From NCBI RefSeq assembly GCF_020829645.1, contig NZ_JAIVFS010000001.1, forward strand, positions 245,655 through 309,654: a stretch of 64,000 nucleotides of DNA, in the 5' to 3' direction. Position numbers and translations under genes: made by a program. The notes under the pieces are model-generated. The model made no database searches. It saw nothing but the letters and a program-made list of their open reading frames with translations, and was not told where the DNA came from. Shown in pieces: positions 55,763 to 63,985 of the stretch (its first letter is position 1; every line of letters begins with the position of its first letter). The DNA comes from Nostoc mirabile CHAB5784 (lineage in GTDB: Bacteria; Cyanobacteriota; Cyanobacteriia; Cyanobacteriales; Nostocaceae).

Positions 55763-55905
55763 TCCGTGGGTTTAAGTCCCCCGGTTCTATAAAAAAGCAA
55801 GTTTTGTGTTGGGGTTAAATCCCCATTACAAAACTTAATTACGAATTACGTTAGCGCAGCGTTAGCGAGTCATCGAGCGTCATTACGAATTACGAATTAT
55901 TTAAT
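55763..55905. repeat. repeat element, right arm of the inverted pair
   Basis: This is the reverse complement of 52793-52936 apart from a small inserted or changed part (GTTAGCGCAGCGTTAGCGAG). Together the arms bracket the receiver-kinase, trhO and the tRNA gene. Confidence 0.85.
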
Positions 55906-56069
55906 TATCTTAATTTGCGATCGCTGCGGTTTTTGCTAGCCTACGCACATACAAGTCAATCAAAAGCCCATTCCTTCATAGGGAATGGGCTTATATTTCC
56001 TTGGTAGGCAAGGGATTAGGGGAGAGGGAAGTTGGTATTGCATTTAATTGCCCCTATCCAAAGCCCTAC

Positions 56070-56474
56070 TTAGGTAGAGAAATCTCTAGATAATGAAGTT
56101 AACTGTGACCTGACAGCATTTAGATAATTTTGATCGTTCAAAATTTGCGGCGGTAATTTGTTAGCACTGATAGCAGCCTTAACTAAATCTTCCGCAACAA
56201 TATTTCTGTTCTGGCGTTCAGAGATCAGAGTTCCCCCATTGGGAATGCCTTGCTCCTCTAAACCACCTTGGTAAGCAAGAGAAACGAGATTGAAGGGTTG
56301 GAGATAACTAGTAGTCGTGGAATTACTGCTTAATGTGTTAGAGTTGATAGCTATGTTTGTTTGCCGAGCATCAGCATAGTTGTTATTTGTAGGTGGTTCA
56401 GCCTTAGCAATGCCAGATGTAAGCGCAAAAGCACTAATAATAACTACAGAATTAATCAAAGTTGCAAGTTTCAC
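56070..56474 (-). CDS. small exported protein of unknown function
   Basis: The 134 residues start at GTG with a signal peptide (MKLATLINSVVIISAFALTS, cut near AKA-EPP). The mature part is Asn/Ser/Thr-rich, then QGIPNGGTLISERQNRNIVA and LNAVRSQLTSLSR. No family recognised. It is transcribed alone; its promoter lies in the spacer to the right. Confidence 0.65.
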   Translation of the reverse strand: MKLATLINSVVIISAFALTSGIAKAEPPTNNNYADARQTNIAINSNTLSSNSTTTSYLQPFNLVSLAYQGGLEEQGIPNGGTLISERQNRNIVAEDLVKAAISANKLPPQILNDQNYLNAVRSQLTSLSRDFST

Positions 56475-56894
56475 AGGGTTACTCTTGATTATGTAAGGTT
56501 TAATCGCTTTATTTCTAGTAACAGTGTCTCCTCTGTTATAAACCTTAACCTCCTACACTTAGGTCACCCGATGGGGTGAATTGTTTCTCATCCATTCGAG
56601 TGAAGCTATGAAGCTATCAGGAATAGTGTAGTAATAAACATTTAGTTTACTTGTTGGGAAAAGTGGAAATAAGCTGATATGCGTCTAAATTATTCTTTAT
56701 AATCGTTGACGGTTGACGGTTGACGGTTGACGGTTATCGGTCATCAGTCAACGGTCAACAGTCATCAGGTAAATGTACAAGTTAAATGCGTAACAGCTTA
56801 TGGGGCGATTAAATACTGCTACAATACGCGTCTAGGTTGGCATCATCCAGAGCCAGTTAATCAAAATTTGGGTTCTATCTACTTAGGAGGTTGT
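56475..56894. repeat. spacer with GGTTGAC heptamers
   Basis: Four to five GACGGTT heptamers at 56706-56735 face related CAACGGTCAACAGTCATCAG bases at 56748-56768. The rest holds no clear gene. Confidence 0.5.
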
Positions 56895-57507
56895 TTGCAA
56901 AAGCGTCCTTTGGGGTTAGTGGCAATTGTTCTCTACAAATCATTTGCCGCATTGCTGCTTATGCTTACTTCTATCGCTTTATTATTGACATTAAAAAATT
57001 ATCAAACTCTAGAGGTGTTTTCAGAAAATTATGTTTTGGAAGGTAAATCGATAATTATTGATTGGCTTTTAAAAAAAGTTCTCAATTTAAATCCCCGAAC
57101 CTTAGAGGTTGTTTGAAAAGTATTTCACTGTGACTTTAAACACTTTCAGATCCCCCCTAGCCCCCCTTAAAAAGGGGGGAACCGGAATTAAAGCCCCCCA
57201 ATTTATCGGGGGGTTGGGGGGATCGATAACGTTTTGCTACCGACGAAAGGACTTTTAAAACATCCTCTTAGCATTTAGCGGTATTGGAACAGGGATATAT
57301 GCTATTGTTACTAGTATTGAAGCCGTTGGTTTATGGTACGAAAAGCGTTGGGCACATGTTTTGGTGTTGGCACTTGTCGGTATCAGTATTCCACCAGAGA
57401 TTTATGAATTAATTCGGGGTATTTCTCCTCTAAAAATATTGATTTTTTTGTTAAATTTAGCAGTGTTTGGCTATTTATTCCGAAATTTTCCTAAACATCA
57501 AAACTAA
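56895..57507 (+). pseudogene. DUF2127-type membrane protein gene broken by a miniature element
   Basis: A TTG start at 56895 with AGGAGG four bases upstream gives LQKRPLGLVAIVLYKSFAAL, then helices up to LLKKVLNLNPRTL. Here the 161-bp element at 57106-57266 enters. After it the frame continues with SGIGTGIYAIVTSIEAVGLW, YEKRWAHVLVLALVGISIPP, EIYELIRGI and a stop. Joined, the parts give a DUF2127 protein of about 145 residues with four helices. The insertion (161 + 5 bases) shifts the frame and adds a stop, so no full product is made. Confidence 0.88.
57106..57266. mobile_element. miniature element with 5-bp target duplication
   Basis: Ends AGGTTGTTTGAAAAGT and ACTTTTAAAACATCCT are imperfect inverted repeats. 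CTTAG flanks both sides (57101-57105, 57267-57271). Internal G- and C-runs form hairpins. Its right end recurs near 16500-16536. Confidence 0.88.
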
Positions 57508-57640
57508 CTTTTATTCGATACTTAGGGTCTATGGATGGAGAAGTAAAACTGAACGATGTTTAACAACAACAGGCTGCGGGTTAACGCAAAACCAAGACTC
57601 CACGTTGTACAATCGCTAGAAATACAATCTGGAGAGCGAC

Positions 57641-59047
57641 TTGCCTAGATCGATTCAGTCTACTCAACCACCACTAAAATTTATTCCTCAACGGTTGAAC
57701 CTGCTGGTACTCCAGATTGTTCGGTGGTTACTGCCGATCGCACTACGGTTCCGCACTCGTCCTTGGCTAACGGCTGGTATTGTCCGTGTTGAAGCCAAGA
57801 ATGTTGAGGTATTAGCTGAACTTTATCAACAATTCCAGGCTGGAAAAATTCGCTTTTTGCTGGCATTTCGCCACCCAGAGGTGGAAGATCCCCTGTGTAT
57901 GCTGTATTTGCTTTCCCGCATTGTGCCACAGGTTGCTCGTCAGGAAGGTATTACACTGCAATCCCTTGTTCACAGCTATTTTCTTTACGATCGGGGTATG
58001 ACGGTTTGGGCTGGAAAGTGGCTAGGTTGGTTGTTTTCTCGGATAGGGGGTGTGCCGGTTCATCGCGGTAGACGACTAGATCGGCAAGCTATTCAAACAG
58101 CACGGGAGTTGTTTGCTAATGGCGAACTACCGATCGCAGTAGCACCTGAAGGCGGTACTAATGGTCATAGTGGTATTGTTAGCCCCTTGGAACCTGGTGT
58201 TGCTCAAATGGGGTTCTGGTGTGTAGAAGACTTGCAAAAAGCCAATCGGACTGAGACTGTAATTATTGTACCGATCGCCATCCAATATCGCTACGTTGAG
58301 CCACCTTGGTCTAAACTAGATTGGCTGTTGAGTAAGTTAGAAGCTGATAGTGGTTTGAAAGTTTTGGAAATTGAGCAGGGGGAAGGCGAAGAGATTTACT
58401 ATCAACGCCTCTGGAGGTTGGCTGAATATCTGATTACCGAGATGGAAGAATTTTATCGTCGCTTCTATCATCAAGACATCCCAAAAACCATCTCAACTGA
58501 TGAATCTGCTAGTCCGAATCAGGTATTAATTGCTCGACTTCATCGGTTACTGGATAAGGCTTTACAAGTTGCCGAACAATATTTTGGAGTTCAAGCACAG
58601 GGAAATTCCATTGATCGCTGTCGCCGCTTGGAAGAGGCTGGCTGGAATTACATATATCGGGAAGATTTGCCAGATATCAATGCTTTACCACCCTTTAAAC
58701 GCGGTTTGGCAGACTGGATTGCCCAAGAAGCAGACTTGCGGATGCGGCACATGCGGATAGTGGAAAGTTTTGTTGCAGTTACAGCTACTTATATTCAGGA
58801 ACAACCGACGGCGGAACGGTTTGCGGAAACAGCTTTGCTTGTATTCGATATGCTTTCTAGAATTCAGGATACAACACTTCCAGGGCGACCTCGCTTAGGT
58901 TTGCGAGAGACACAAATCACCGTAGGGGAGCCAATTTCAGTAACCGAACGCTGGAAAAATTGTCAGGGCGATCGCCTGGCGGCTAGACAAGGTGTGAGCG
59001 ATTTGACGAAAGATTTGCAAATCGCTTTAGAGAAGATGATTAGTTGA
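57641..59047 (+). CDS. PlsC-type lysophospholipid acyltransferase family protein
   Basis: The 468 residues start at TTG with GGAGAG a few bases upstream. FRHPEVEDPLC is the H-x4-D catalytic motif and VAPEGGTNGHSG the acceptor-binding motif of the 1-acylglycerol-3-phosphate acyltransferase family. It is about twice the size of the core domain; the C-terminal 200 residues (from about YYQRLWRLAEYLITEMEEFY) are not recognised. It likely acts at the membrane in lipid synthesis. Transcribed alone. Confidence 0.85.
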   Translation: MPRSIQSTQPPLKFIPQRLNLLVLQIVRWLLPIALRFRTRPWLTAGIVRVEAKNVEVLAELYQQFQAGKIRFLLAFRHPEVEDPLCMLYLLSRIVPQVARQEGITLQSLVHSYFLYDRGMTVWAGKWLGWLFSRIGGVPVHRGRRLDRQAIQTARELFANGELPIAVAPEGGTNGHSGIVSPLEPGVAQMGFWCVEDLQKANRTETVIIVPIAIQYRYVEPPWSKLDWLLSKLEADSGLKVLEIEQGEGEEIYYQRLWRLAEYLITEMEEFYRRFYHQDIPKTISTDESASPNQVLIARLHRLLDKALQVAEQYFGVQAQGNSIDRCRRLEEAGWNYIYREDLPDINALPPFKRGLADWIAQEADLRMRHMRIVESFVAVTATYIQEQPTAERFAETALLVFDMLSRIQDTTLPGRPRLGLRETQITVGEPISVTERWKNCQGDRLAARQGVSDLTKDLQIALEKMIS

Positions 59048-59474
59048 AGAAGAATTCAGAAGTCAGAATTCAGAAGTCAGAATTCAGGAGTCAGAATTCA
59101 GAAGTCAGAAGTCAGAATTCAGGAGTCAGAATTCAGAAGTCAGAAGTCAGGAGTCAGAATCAAGACGCTGCGCGTAGCTTGCTTCCCCGCAGGGGTACGC
59201 AGACTCGCTCATAGCGTTGCTATGCCGAAAGCGTTGCCTCCCGAACGCGAGTGCGTCTTCAGGGTGGTTTCATACAACCACAGAAAAACTAAAACTGGGT
59301 TTCAAAGCCTCTCTCCGCTTCGGGGAGAGGAATGGAAGTGGGGTAAAAAGCTATGTCACAAAACGAGAAATCAAGACTTATGTATTTTTCTTTTTTCGTA
59401 TGAAACCACCCTGCCCGAACGCGAGTGCGTCTTTGACAGGAGAAGGAGAAGAGAAGGCTTTACGCTGCGCTATC
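59048..59474. repeat. tandem GAATTCAGAAGTCA repeats and composite repeat DNA
   Basis: CAGAATTCAGAAGTCAG-type units run from 59050 to about 59160. Then come repeat pieces, among them CCTCTCTCCGCTTCGGGGAG (about 59310), which is inverted relative to a similar palindrome near 62345. No gene seen. Confidence 0.6.
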
Positions 59475-59656
59475 CAATACGCTTGGGTTAAGGCTAAAAA
59501 ATAAAACTGGTGTAGGTTGGGGAGCCAGTGCGTTGGGCGGCTCTGCCGACTTGAAGCAACTGGCGTTTGAGGAACGAAACCCAACATTATCAAGGCTTTG
59601 TTGGGTAACACTAAAGTTCAACCCAACCTACGATTCTTCTTAACCCAAGCGTATTG
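59475..59656. mobile_element. CAATACG-family miniature element with 10-bp target duplication
   Basis: A 182-bp element with ends CAATACGCTTGGGTTAA and its inverse. It is flanked by CTGCGCTATC at 59465-59474 and 59657-59666. It is a close copy of 5944-6124 and carries a hairpin module at 59524-59564. Confidence 0.92.
59524..59564. repeat. 41-bp hairpin module, copy 5
   Basis: GCCAGTGCGTTGGGCGGCTC starts it and GCAACTGGC ends it. The flanking element sequence matches the copy at 5944-6124, while the middle of the module differs. Confidence 0.65.
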
Positions 59657-59738
59657 CTGCGCTATCTGCTTTTTCGGTCAGAATACCCAACTGAATTCTG
59701 ACGACTGACGCCTCTATTCTGTTGCTATAACAAAAATT

Positions 59739-61160
59739 CTAAGACTTCTTAGCTCGAATTTTGTCAAAAATTGCACCTTCATCAAAGAATTTCTTCTGAA
59801 TCTCGTCCCAGCCTCCTAAATCTTGAGCTTTGAAGATAGTTTTAATTTTGGGAAAATTGGCTTCCGTTTCTTTGGCGATCGTTAAGTCAACGGGACGAAA
59901 TCCCAATTTGCTAAACTCTCGTTGCGAGTCTGGGGTGTAAAGAAATTGGATAAACGCTTCGGCAATCGGGCGAGTACCATGTTTATCGACATTTTTATCT
60001 ACAATAGCAACAGGATTATCGATAGAAATATTTACATCAGGCACAACAAATGGGAATTTTTCACCATTTTGTGCCGATAAAATCATCTCATTTTCATAGT
60101 TGAGCAGAACATCACCTTGACCATCTTTGAAGAACAGTTCGCTGGCATTGCGAGCAGTTTTGGGCAACAAAGGTGCATTATTATAAACTTTGGTGATAAA
60201 GTCTATTGCTTGATTTTCATTTCCGCCGGTTTTTGTCACAGAACCCCACAGACTAAGGAAGTTCCAGCGAGCGCCGCCAGAGGTTCTGGGGTCAGGCATC
60301 ATTACATTTACGCCATCTCGTGCCAAATCTGCCCAAGTTTTGATATTTTTGGGATTACCTTCACGGATAGCGATCGCCTCTAGAGATTTGGTAACAATTG
60401 CATCATTAGGCGCTTCTTTTTCCCATCCCGGTTGAATAAAACCTGCCTCAACAAGTTTATTAATATCAAGGGCAAGTGACAGGTGTACCACATCAGCTTC
60501 TTTACCGTCAATCACGGCAAGAGTTTGGGAACCTGAGCCATCATAGCTTTGATTAAAAGTGACGTTTTGGTTATGTTCTTTCTTCCACTGTTCGATAAAT
60601 TTGGGAATGATCTGCTGGTATGCTGCATTGGTAACCGAGTAGGAAACAAACGTTAAGGTTACATTACTCTGGGAAGTTGCGCCAGCATTACCAGTATTAT
60701 CGATATTACGTGGAGAGCAGGCAGCCATCACGATACTCAAGCTAAGTCCGACCAAGAATAGAGACGCAACACCCCACGAAGAATACTTGTACAACCAATA
60801 CGGTTCGGATAAGATCCCCCCGCCTGTGGCGACCCCCTTAAAAAGGGGGTAAAAGAGGAAATTAGCCCCCCTTTTTAAGGGGAGCCAGCGCGGTCTTCTC
60901 CCAAGGGGAGACGCCAAGGGCGATAGCGCAGCGTTAGCGAGTCTGCGAGCGTCTGGGGTCTCCCCAAGTGGAGCGACTGGCGTGGGTTGGGGGGATCTTC
61001 GCAGGATAAACAAGCTAACCGAACCGTATTGCTTGTACAACCATCGGATTAGTTGTATGCGCCACTGTCTGGCAGTGTGTAAAGCTTTAACAATATAAGT
61101 CTGAACTAATTCAGTCAAATATCTCCTTGATTTAGGAGTACGTTGCCCCTGGTTCATCAA
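59739..61160 (-). CDS. sbpA: sulfate ABC transporter substrate-binding protein with in-frame element insertion
   Basis: The 473 residues include the full sulfate-binding domain (FVSYSVTNAAYQQIIPKFIE, YDGSGSQTLAVIDGKEADVV, DPRTSGGARWNFLSLWG, VLLNYENEMIL). A hydrophobic export signal with a lipobox-like end (GVASLFLVGLSLSIVMAAC) precedes it. Between the first 43 residues and this signal lie 82 residues coded by a miniature element and its 10-bp target duplication; 246 bases keep the frame open. Without it the protein is 391 residues. Translation may instead begin downstream of the insertion, for example at a TTG near WLYKYSSWG. It would capture periplasmic sulfate for a CysTWA transporter encoded elsewhere. 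Confidence 0.92.
   Translation of the reverse strand: MMNQGQRTPKSRRYLTELVQTYIVKALHTARQWRIQLIRWLYKQYGSVSLFILRRSPQPTPVAPLGETPDARRLANAALSPLASPLGRRPRWLPLKRGANFLFYPLFKGVATGGGILSEPYWLYKYSSWGVASLFLVGLSLSIVMAACSPRNIDNTGNAGATSQSNVTLTFVSYSVTNAAYQQIIPKFIEQWKKEHNQNVTFNQSYDGSGSQTLAVIDGKEADVVHLSLALDINKLVEAGFIQPGWEKEAPNDAIVTKSLEAIAIREGNPKNIKTWADLARDGVNVMMPDPRTSGGARWNFLSLWGSVTKTGGNENQAIDFITKVYNNAPLLPKTARNASELFFKDGQGDVLLNYENEMILSAQNGEKFPFVVPDVNISIDNPVAIVDKNVDKHGTRPIAEAFIQFLYTPDSQREFSKLGFRPVDLTIAKETEANFPKIKTIFKAQDLGGWDEIQKKFFDEGAIFDKIRAKKS
60796..61031. mobile_element. CAATACG-family miniature element inside the sulfate-binding protein gene
   Basis: A 236-bp element with perfect ends CAATACGGTTCGG and CCGAACCGTATTG. 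It is flanked by CTTGTACAAC at 60786-60795 and 61032-61041. It contains an enlarged hairpin module at 60884-60981. The minus-strand frame through it has no stop. Confidence 0.95.
60884..60981. repeat. hairpin module, copy 6, enlarged by a further insertion
   Basis: Ends GCCAGCGCGG and GCGACTGGC match the module. About 45 extra bases (ACGCCAAGGGCG...GCGAGCGTCT) split the inner stem GGGGAG / CTCCCC. Confidence 0.6.
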
Positions 61161-61380
61161 ATTTTCCCCTAATCTGCGATAACTTGAGCAAGATGCTGTA
61201 GTTAAGGGGCATTATAAAACAATGGTTAAAAATAAATAACTTTCTAGTAACCTAAATTTAAACAAGTTATTCAATATATAGCAGTCCTAAATCATTTGTA
61301 AAAATAAATTAACCGCAGAGGCGCAGAGAGCGCAGAGAGAGGAATCAGAGATTTTCACGACTCCTGCAAGGATTGCTATA
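61161..61380. other. spacer upstream of sulfate-binding protein gene
   Basis: AT-rich promoter-type DNA; an AACCGCAGAGGCGCAGAGAG repeat near 61310 is related to the repeat at the right edge of the window. No gene. Confidence 0.45.
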
Positions 61381-62294
61381 TCAAGGAGAACTAGTTTTGG
61401 AAGCTTCTGGACTGCGAATGATGATATGTCCCTTCTCACTTTCTTGAATAGCCAACACTGACGGTAGCTGATCAAGTTTTGCCTGAGGGGGCAATGCTCG
61501 AAACAAATAAATCCAGCCGCCACGTTCTAGGAGTAAGCGCCAGACTCTCGGCTGTTGTGGATTGCTGATATCATTATCTTCTCTGCCTCGCAAGTCGTCG
61601 AATAGACCCCGATGCCTCCGGCGGGCTACGCCAACGCCAATAATCCGGTAGCCTTTCAAAGATGGATCGGCAAAGATATCATCAAGTTTGCGTCCCACAG
61701 CAAACTTTTCTTCCGGTGTAATTAACGCTACAACGGGCAAGGTAGAGTTTTTACCAGCGTCTCGTTGTGCATCTGCAATACCTTGCCAACGAGCTAACCA
61801 AAATATCACAATTAATACCCAGGATACTATTACTATCTCATTGACTAGCGATCGCAGAAAATCAACTGAGCGCAGTTGCCCAGAACTAAATTCAGCCAGA
61901 GATTTAAGCTGTTTCGCTGTCCATGAGCTTTTGCGTTGGGTAGCAGAGATGATGCGACTCAGTAGTAATTGGCTTGCAGAGACTACCGTATCACTGATGA
62001 TTTTAATTAACCATAATGTTGCCTGAATTGTGTAGCTTGCCGCCGTAGGCATCGCAGCTATAAAAAAGGCGATCGCAGTTTTGCATATTGCCCAGCCATC
62101 TCCGAGAAATATTTGCAGGGGAACTATTAAAAAAGACTGTGCAGTAAATCGAGGGTATTGACTTCTAGTTGAAAAAAGTAGAAATATGACCAACGGTAAA
62201 TCCAGCCTGCAAAGAAAAGCGCCGCACCCAGCAAGCCCAGTACACTCGTGAATTTACCTAATATATTGCTTTCTTGGTTAGGGGTCTGGGTCAT
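61381..62294 (-). pseudogene. membrane protein gene with homopolymer frameshift
   Basis: From ATG at 62294 the frame reads MTQTPNQESNILGKFTSVLG, LLGAALFFAGWIYRWSYFYF, FQLEVNTLDLLHSLF and stops at TAA. The next frame continues FLIVPLQIFLGDGWAICKTA to a C-terminal domain (VVALITPEEKFAVGRKLDDI, RVWRLLLERGGWIYLFRAL). The switch lies at a run of six A at 62129-62134; a seventh would join both into one protein of about 303 residues. The family is unknown: membrane helices followed by a soluble domain. It could be a real mutation, a slippery site, or an assembly error. Confidence 0.7.
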
Positions 62295-62511
62295 AGGGGA
62301 GATGAGGGATATAAGGGAAACAAATATACTGTGACCTCACTTCCATTCCTCTCTCCTAAAAGGAGAGAGGCTTTGAATCTTACTCCCCTTCCCTTGCTCT
62401 TAAGGGGCTGGGGGTTAGGTCTATATTGCACTCAACTGCAAACCGTTACAGGTAAATAATCAGTTGATTTTAGTGATTTTATGGAAATTTGGTATAGGCT
62501 TTTGAAGTTTA
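62295..62511. repeat. spacer with CCTCTCTCC palindrome
   Basis: CCTCTCTCCTAAAAGGAGAG at about 62350-62372 forms a hairpin. The surrounding bases are an inverted relative of 59300-59335. No gene. Confidence 0.55.
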
Positions 62512-63305
62512 ATGAGAAAGTTAAATATAGTCAAATATACCGTTAAAGCTATGAAAGCTTTTTTCCAGGGATGGGTTGTGGCAATCTTAGTAATAGCAGC
62601 AGCGATCGCAGGAAACATCCAAGCTGTAATGAGCCAAAATGTCAAGACGGGAAATTCTTTGTTTGCACAGACACAAATCAAAGCAGATGAATTAGAACTT
62701 GCAGTAGCCTTACCAGAGTTAGCAGAGGTCTTCTTTAAAAAGGGTGAGTCAAAATAATTCGTAATTTATAATTCGTAATTCGTAATTATTACCCCACGAC
62801 TGAAGTCGGGGGCCTAATTGAGGAATAAATTTATTTGTCTCCATAAACTTTAGTTAGGGGCTTGTACCTTTAATTACGAATTACGAATTACGAATTAGTA
62901 ATTATTTGGTCAAGCAGTGGTCGAGTAATAGGAATTGATGCCCAAGGGCAAGCACTATCAATTCAGCGTAATGACAAAACTACCAAAATTCCCCTGAGCC
63001 AAATTGCAAGAGTAGTTTTCAAGGAAGAGGCATTGGCTTACAGAAGTAATAGAAGTCCAATTATCCGGGGTGGGGGAGAACGTCCTACAGGCAAGCCAGT
63101 AACTTGGAGTGGTATACCCATAAATAATTTTACTGTAAAAAATTCTACTCAAGGTCAAGCGGTGGTGAAACTGAAACCACCTGTAGTTTCCACAGCACAG
63201 TTGCGGGGTATTCAATCAGTGGCTAGAAATCGGCAATATGTGGTAGATGAAATCCAGTTCAATTCGCAACAACGAACGGTCACTATTCTGGCAAAACCTT
63301 ATTGA
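62512..63305 (+). pseudogene. exported protein gene interrupted by an IS200/IS605-like element
   Basis: The first part (62512-62747) has a signal peptide (MKAFFQGWVVAILVIAAAIA region) and LAVALPELAEVFFKKGE. After the element at 62748-62908 the frame resumes with SSGRVIGIDAQGQALSIQRN and ends TVTILAKPY. Excising the element restores one frame of about 210 residues. I do not recognise the family; it lies directly before a CHAT gene fragment and may have been its partner. Confidence 0.8.
62748..62908 (-). mobile_element. non-autonomous IS200/IS605-like element, 161 bp
   Basis: On the minus strand it begins CAAATAATTACTAATTCG directly after TTGAC and ends AATTATTTTGAC. A hairpin GCCCCCGACTTCAGTCGTGG lies toward one end, of the type found near IS200/IS605 ends. 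Removal restores the host gene exactly. Confidence 0.78.
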
Positions 63306-63450
63306 GCGTCAAAAGAGGCAGGGGAGCAGGGGGCGCTTTGCTGGGGGAGAGACTGAGACGGAGCTTGTACTCGCGGCTTGCGTCCAAGCGTCCTTTATGA
63401 CGGGGCTTCATACCCATGTTCCGATGCAGCTCCACTTCTAGGAGAAGGGC
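63306..63450. repeat. repeat DNA between exported-protein gene and CHAT fragment
   Basis: GGCAGGGGAGCAGGGGGCGC-type bases and a TTCATACCCATGTTCC segment resemble 45837-46000. It replaces the start of the CHAT gene. Confidence 0.5.
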
Positions 63451-63825
63451 TTGCTCCCCCCGCTAGAAAGATTACTATTTGCTGATAAACCCTTAGACAT
63501 TGCCAATGCTGCTCTTTTAGGGCTACAAGGCACACAACTAATTACTCTCAGCGCCTGTCAAACTGCTGTAGATACTAATTTTAATAGTGCAGGAATTGCA
63601 GGTGTTGCTTATATATTTGAGCGGGCTGGTGCTAAAGCTGTAATGGCAAGTTTGTGGGCGGTTGATGATGAAGCAACTCAGCTATTGATGGTTGATTTTT
63701 ATCAAAATATCAAGCAGGGTATGACGAAAGGGCAAGCTTTGCAAAAAGCTAAGTTGAAGCTAATTGCAGATTATCCCCATCCTTTTTATTGGTCGCCATT
63801 TGTGCTAATTGGCGATGCTCGTTAA
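63451..63825 (+). pseudogene. C-terminal fragment of a CHAT-domain protein
   Basis: The 124 residues cover the second half of a CHAT domain: ALLGLQGTQLITLSACQTAV with the catalytic Cys, AYIFERAGAKAVMASLWAVD, HPFYWSPFVLIGDAR. The His-containing half and all N-terminal repeats are missing, replaced by repeat DNA. It should be inactive. It is a different CHAT gene from the one at 7734-9480. Confidence 0.82.
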
Positions 63826-63909
63826 AGTAATTCGTAATTCGTAATATCAAGTCCGGGTAATTAGTTAGAACTAGCCCTTTCAAGGTGACTCCTAAAATCT
63901 GTTTTTTTC

Positions 63910-63985
63910 TCTCTGTGTTCTCTGTGCCTCTGCGGTTTAAAAGTAATTTATTTAACCACAGAGTCGCAGAGAACACAGAGTAAAG
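63910..63985. repeat. inverted CTCTGTGTTCTCTGTG repeat
   Basis: CTCTGTGTTCTCTGTGCCTC and its inverse (CAGAGAACACAGAG) face each other near the right edge, a common intergenic repeat in Nostoc-type genomes. No gene seen from 63826 to the end. Confidence 0.7.

Noticed and set aside
59217..59504. Overlapping plus-strand frames of about 90 codons in the 59-kb repeat region
   Set aside because: They run through repeats and the end of a miniature element with no protein-like composition or conserved motif.
60117..60383. Plus-strand frame within the sulfate-binding protein gene
   Set aside because: It is antisense to a conserved domain and has no independent support.
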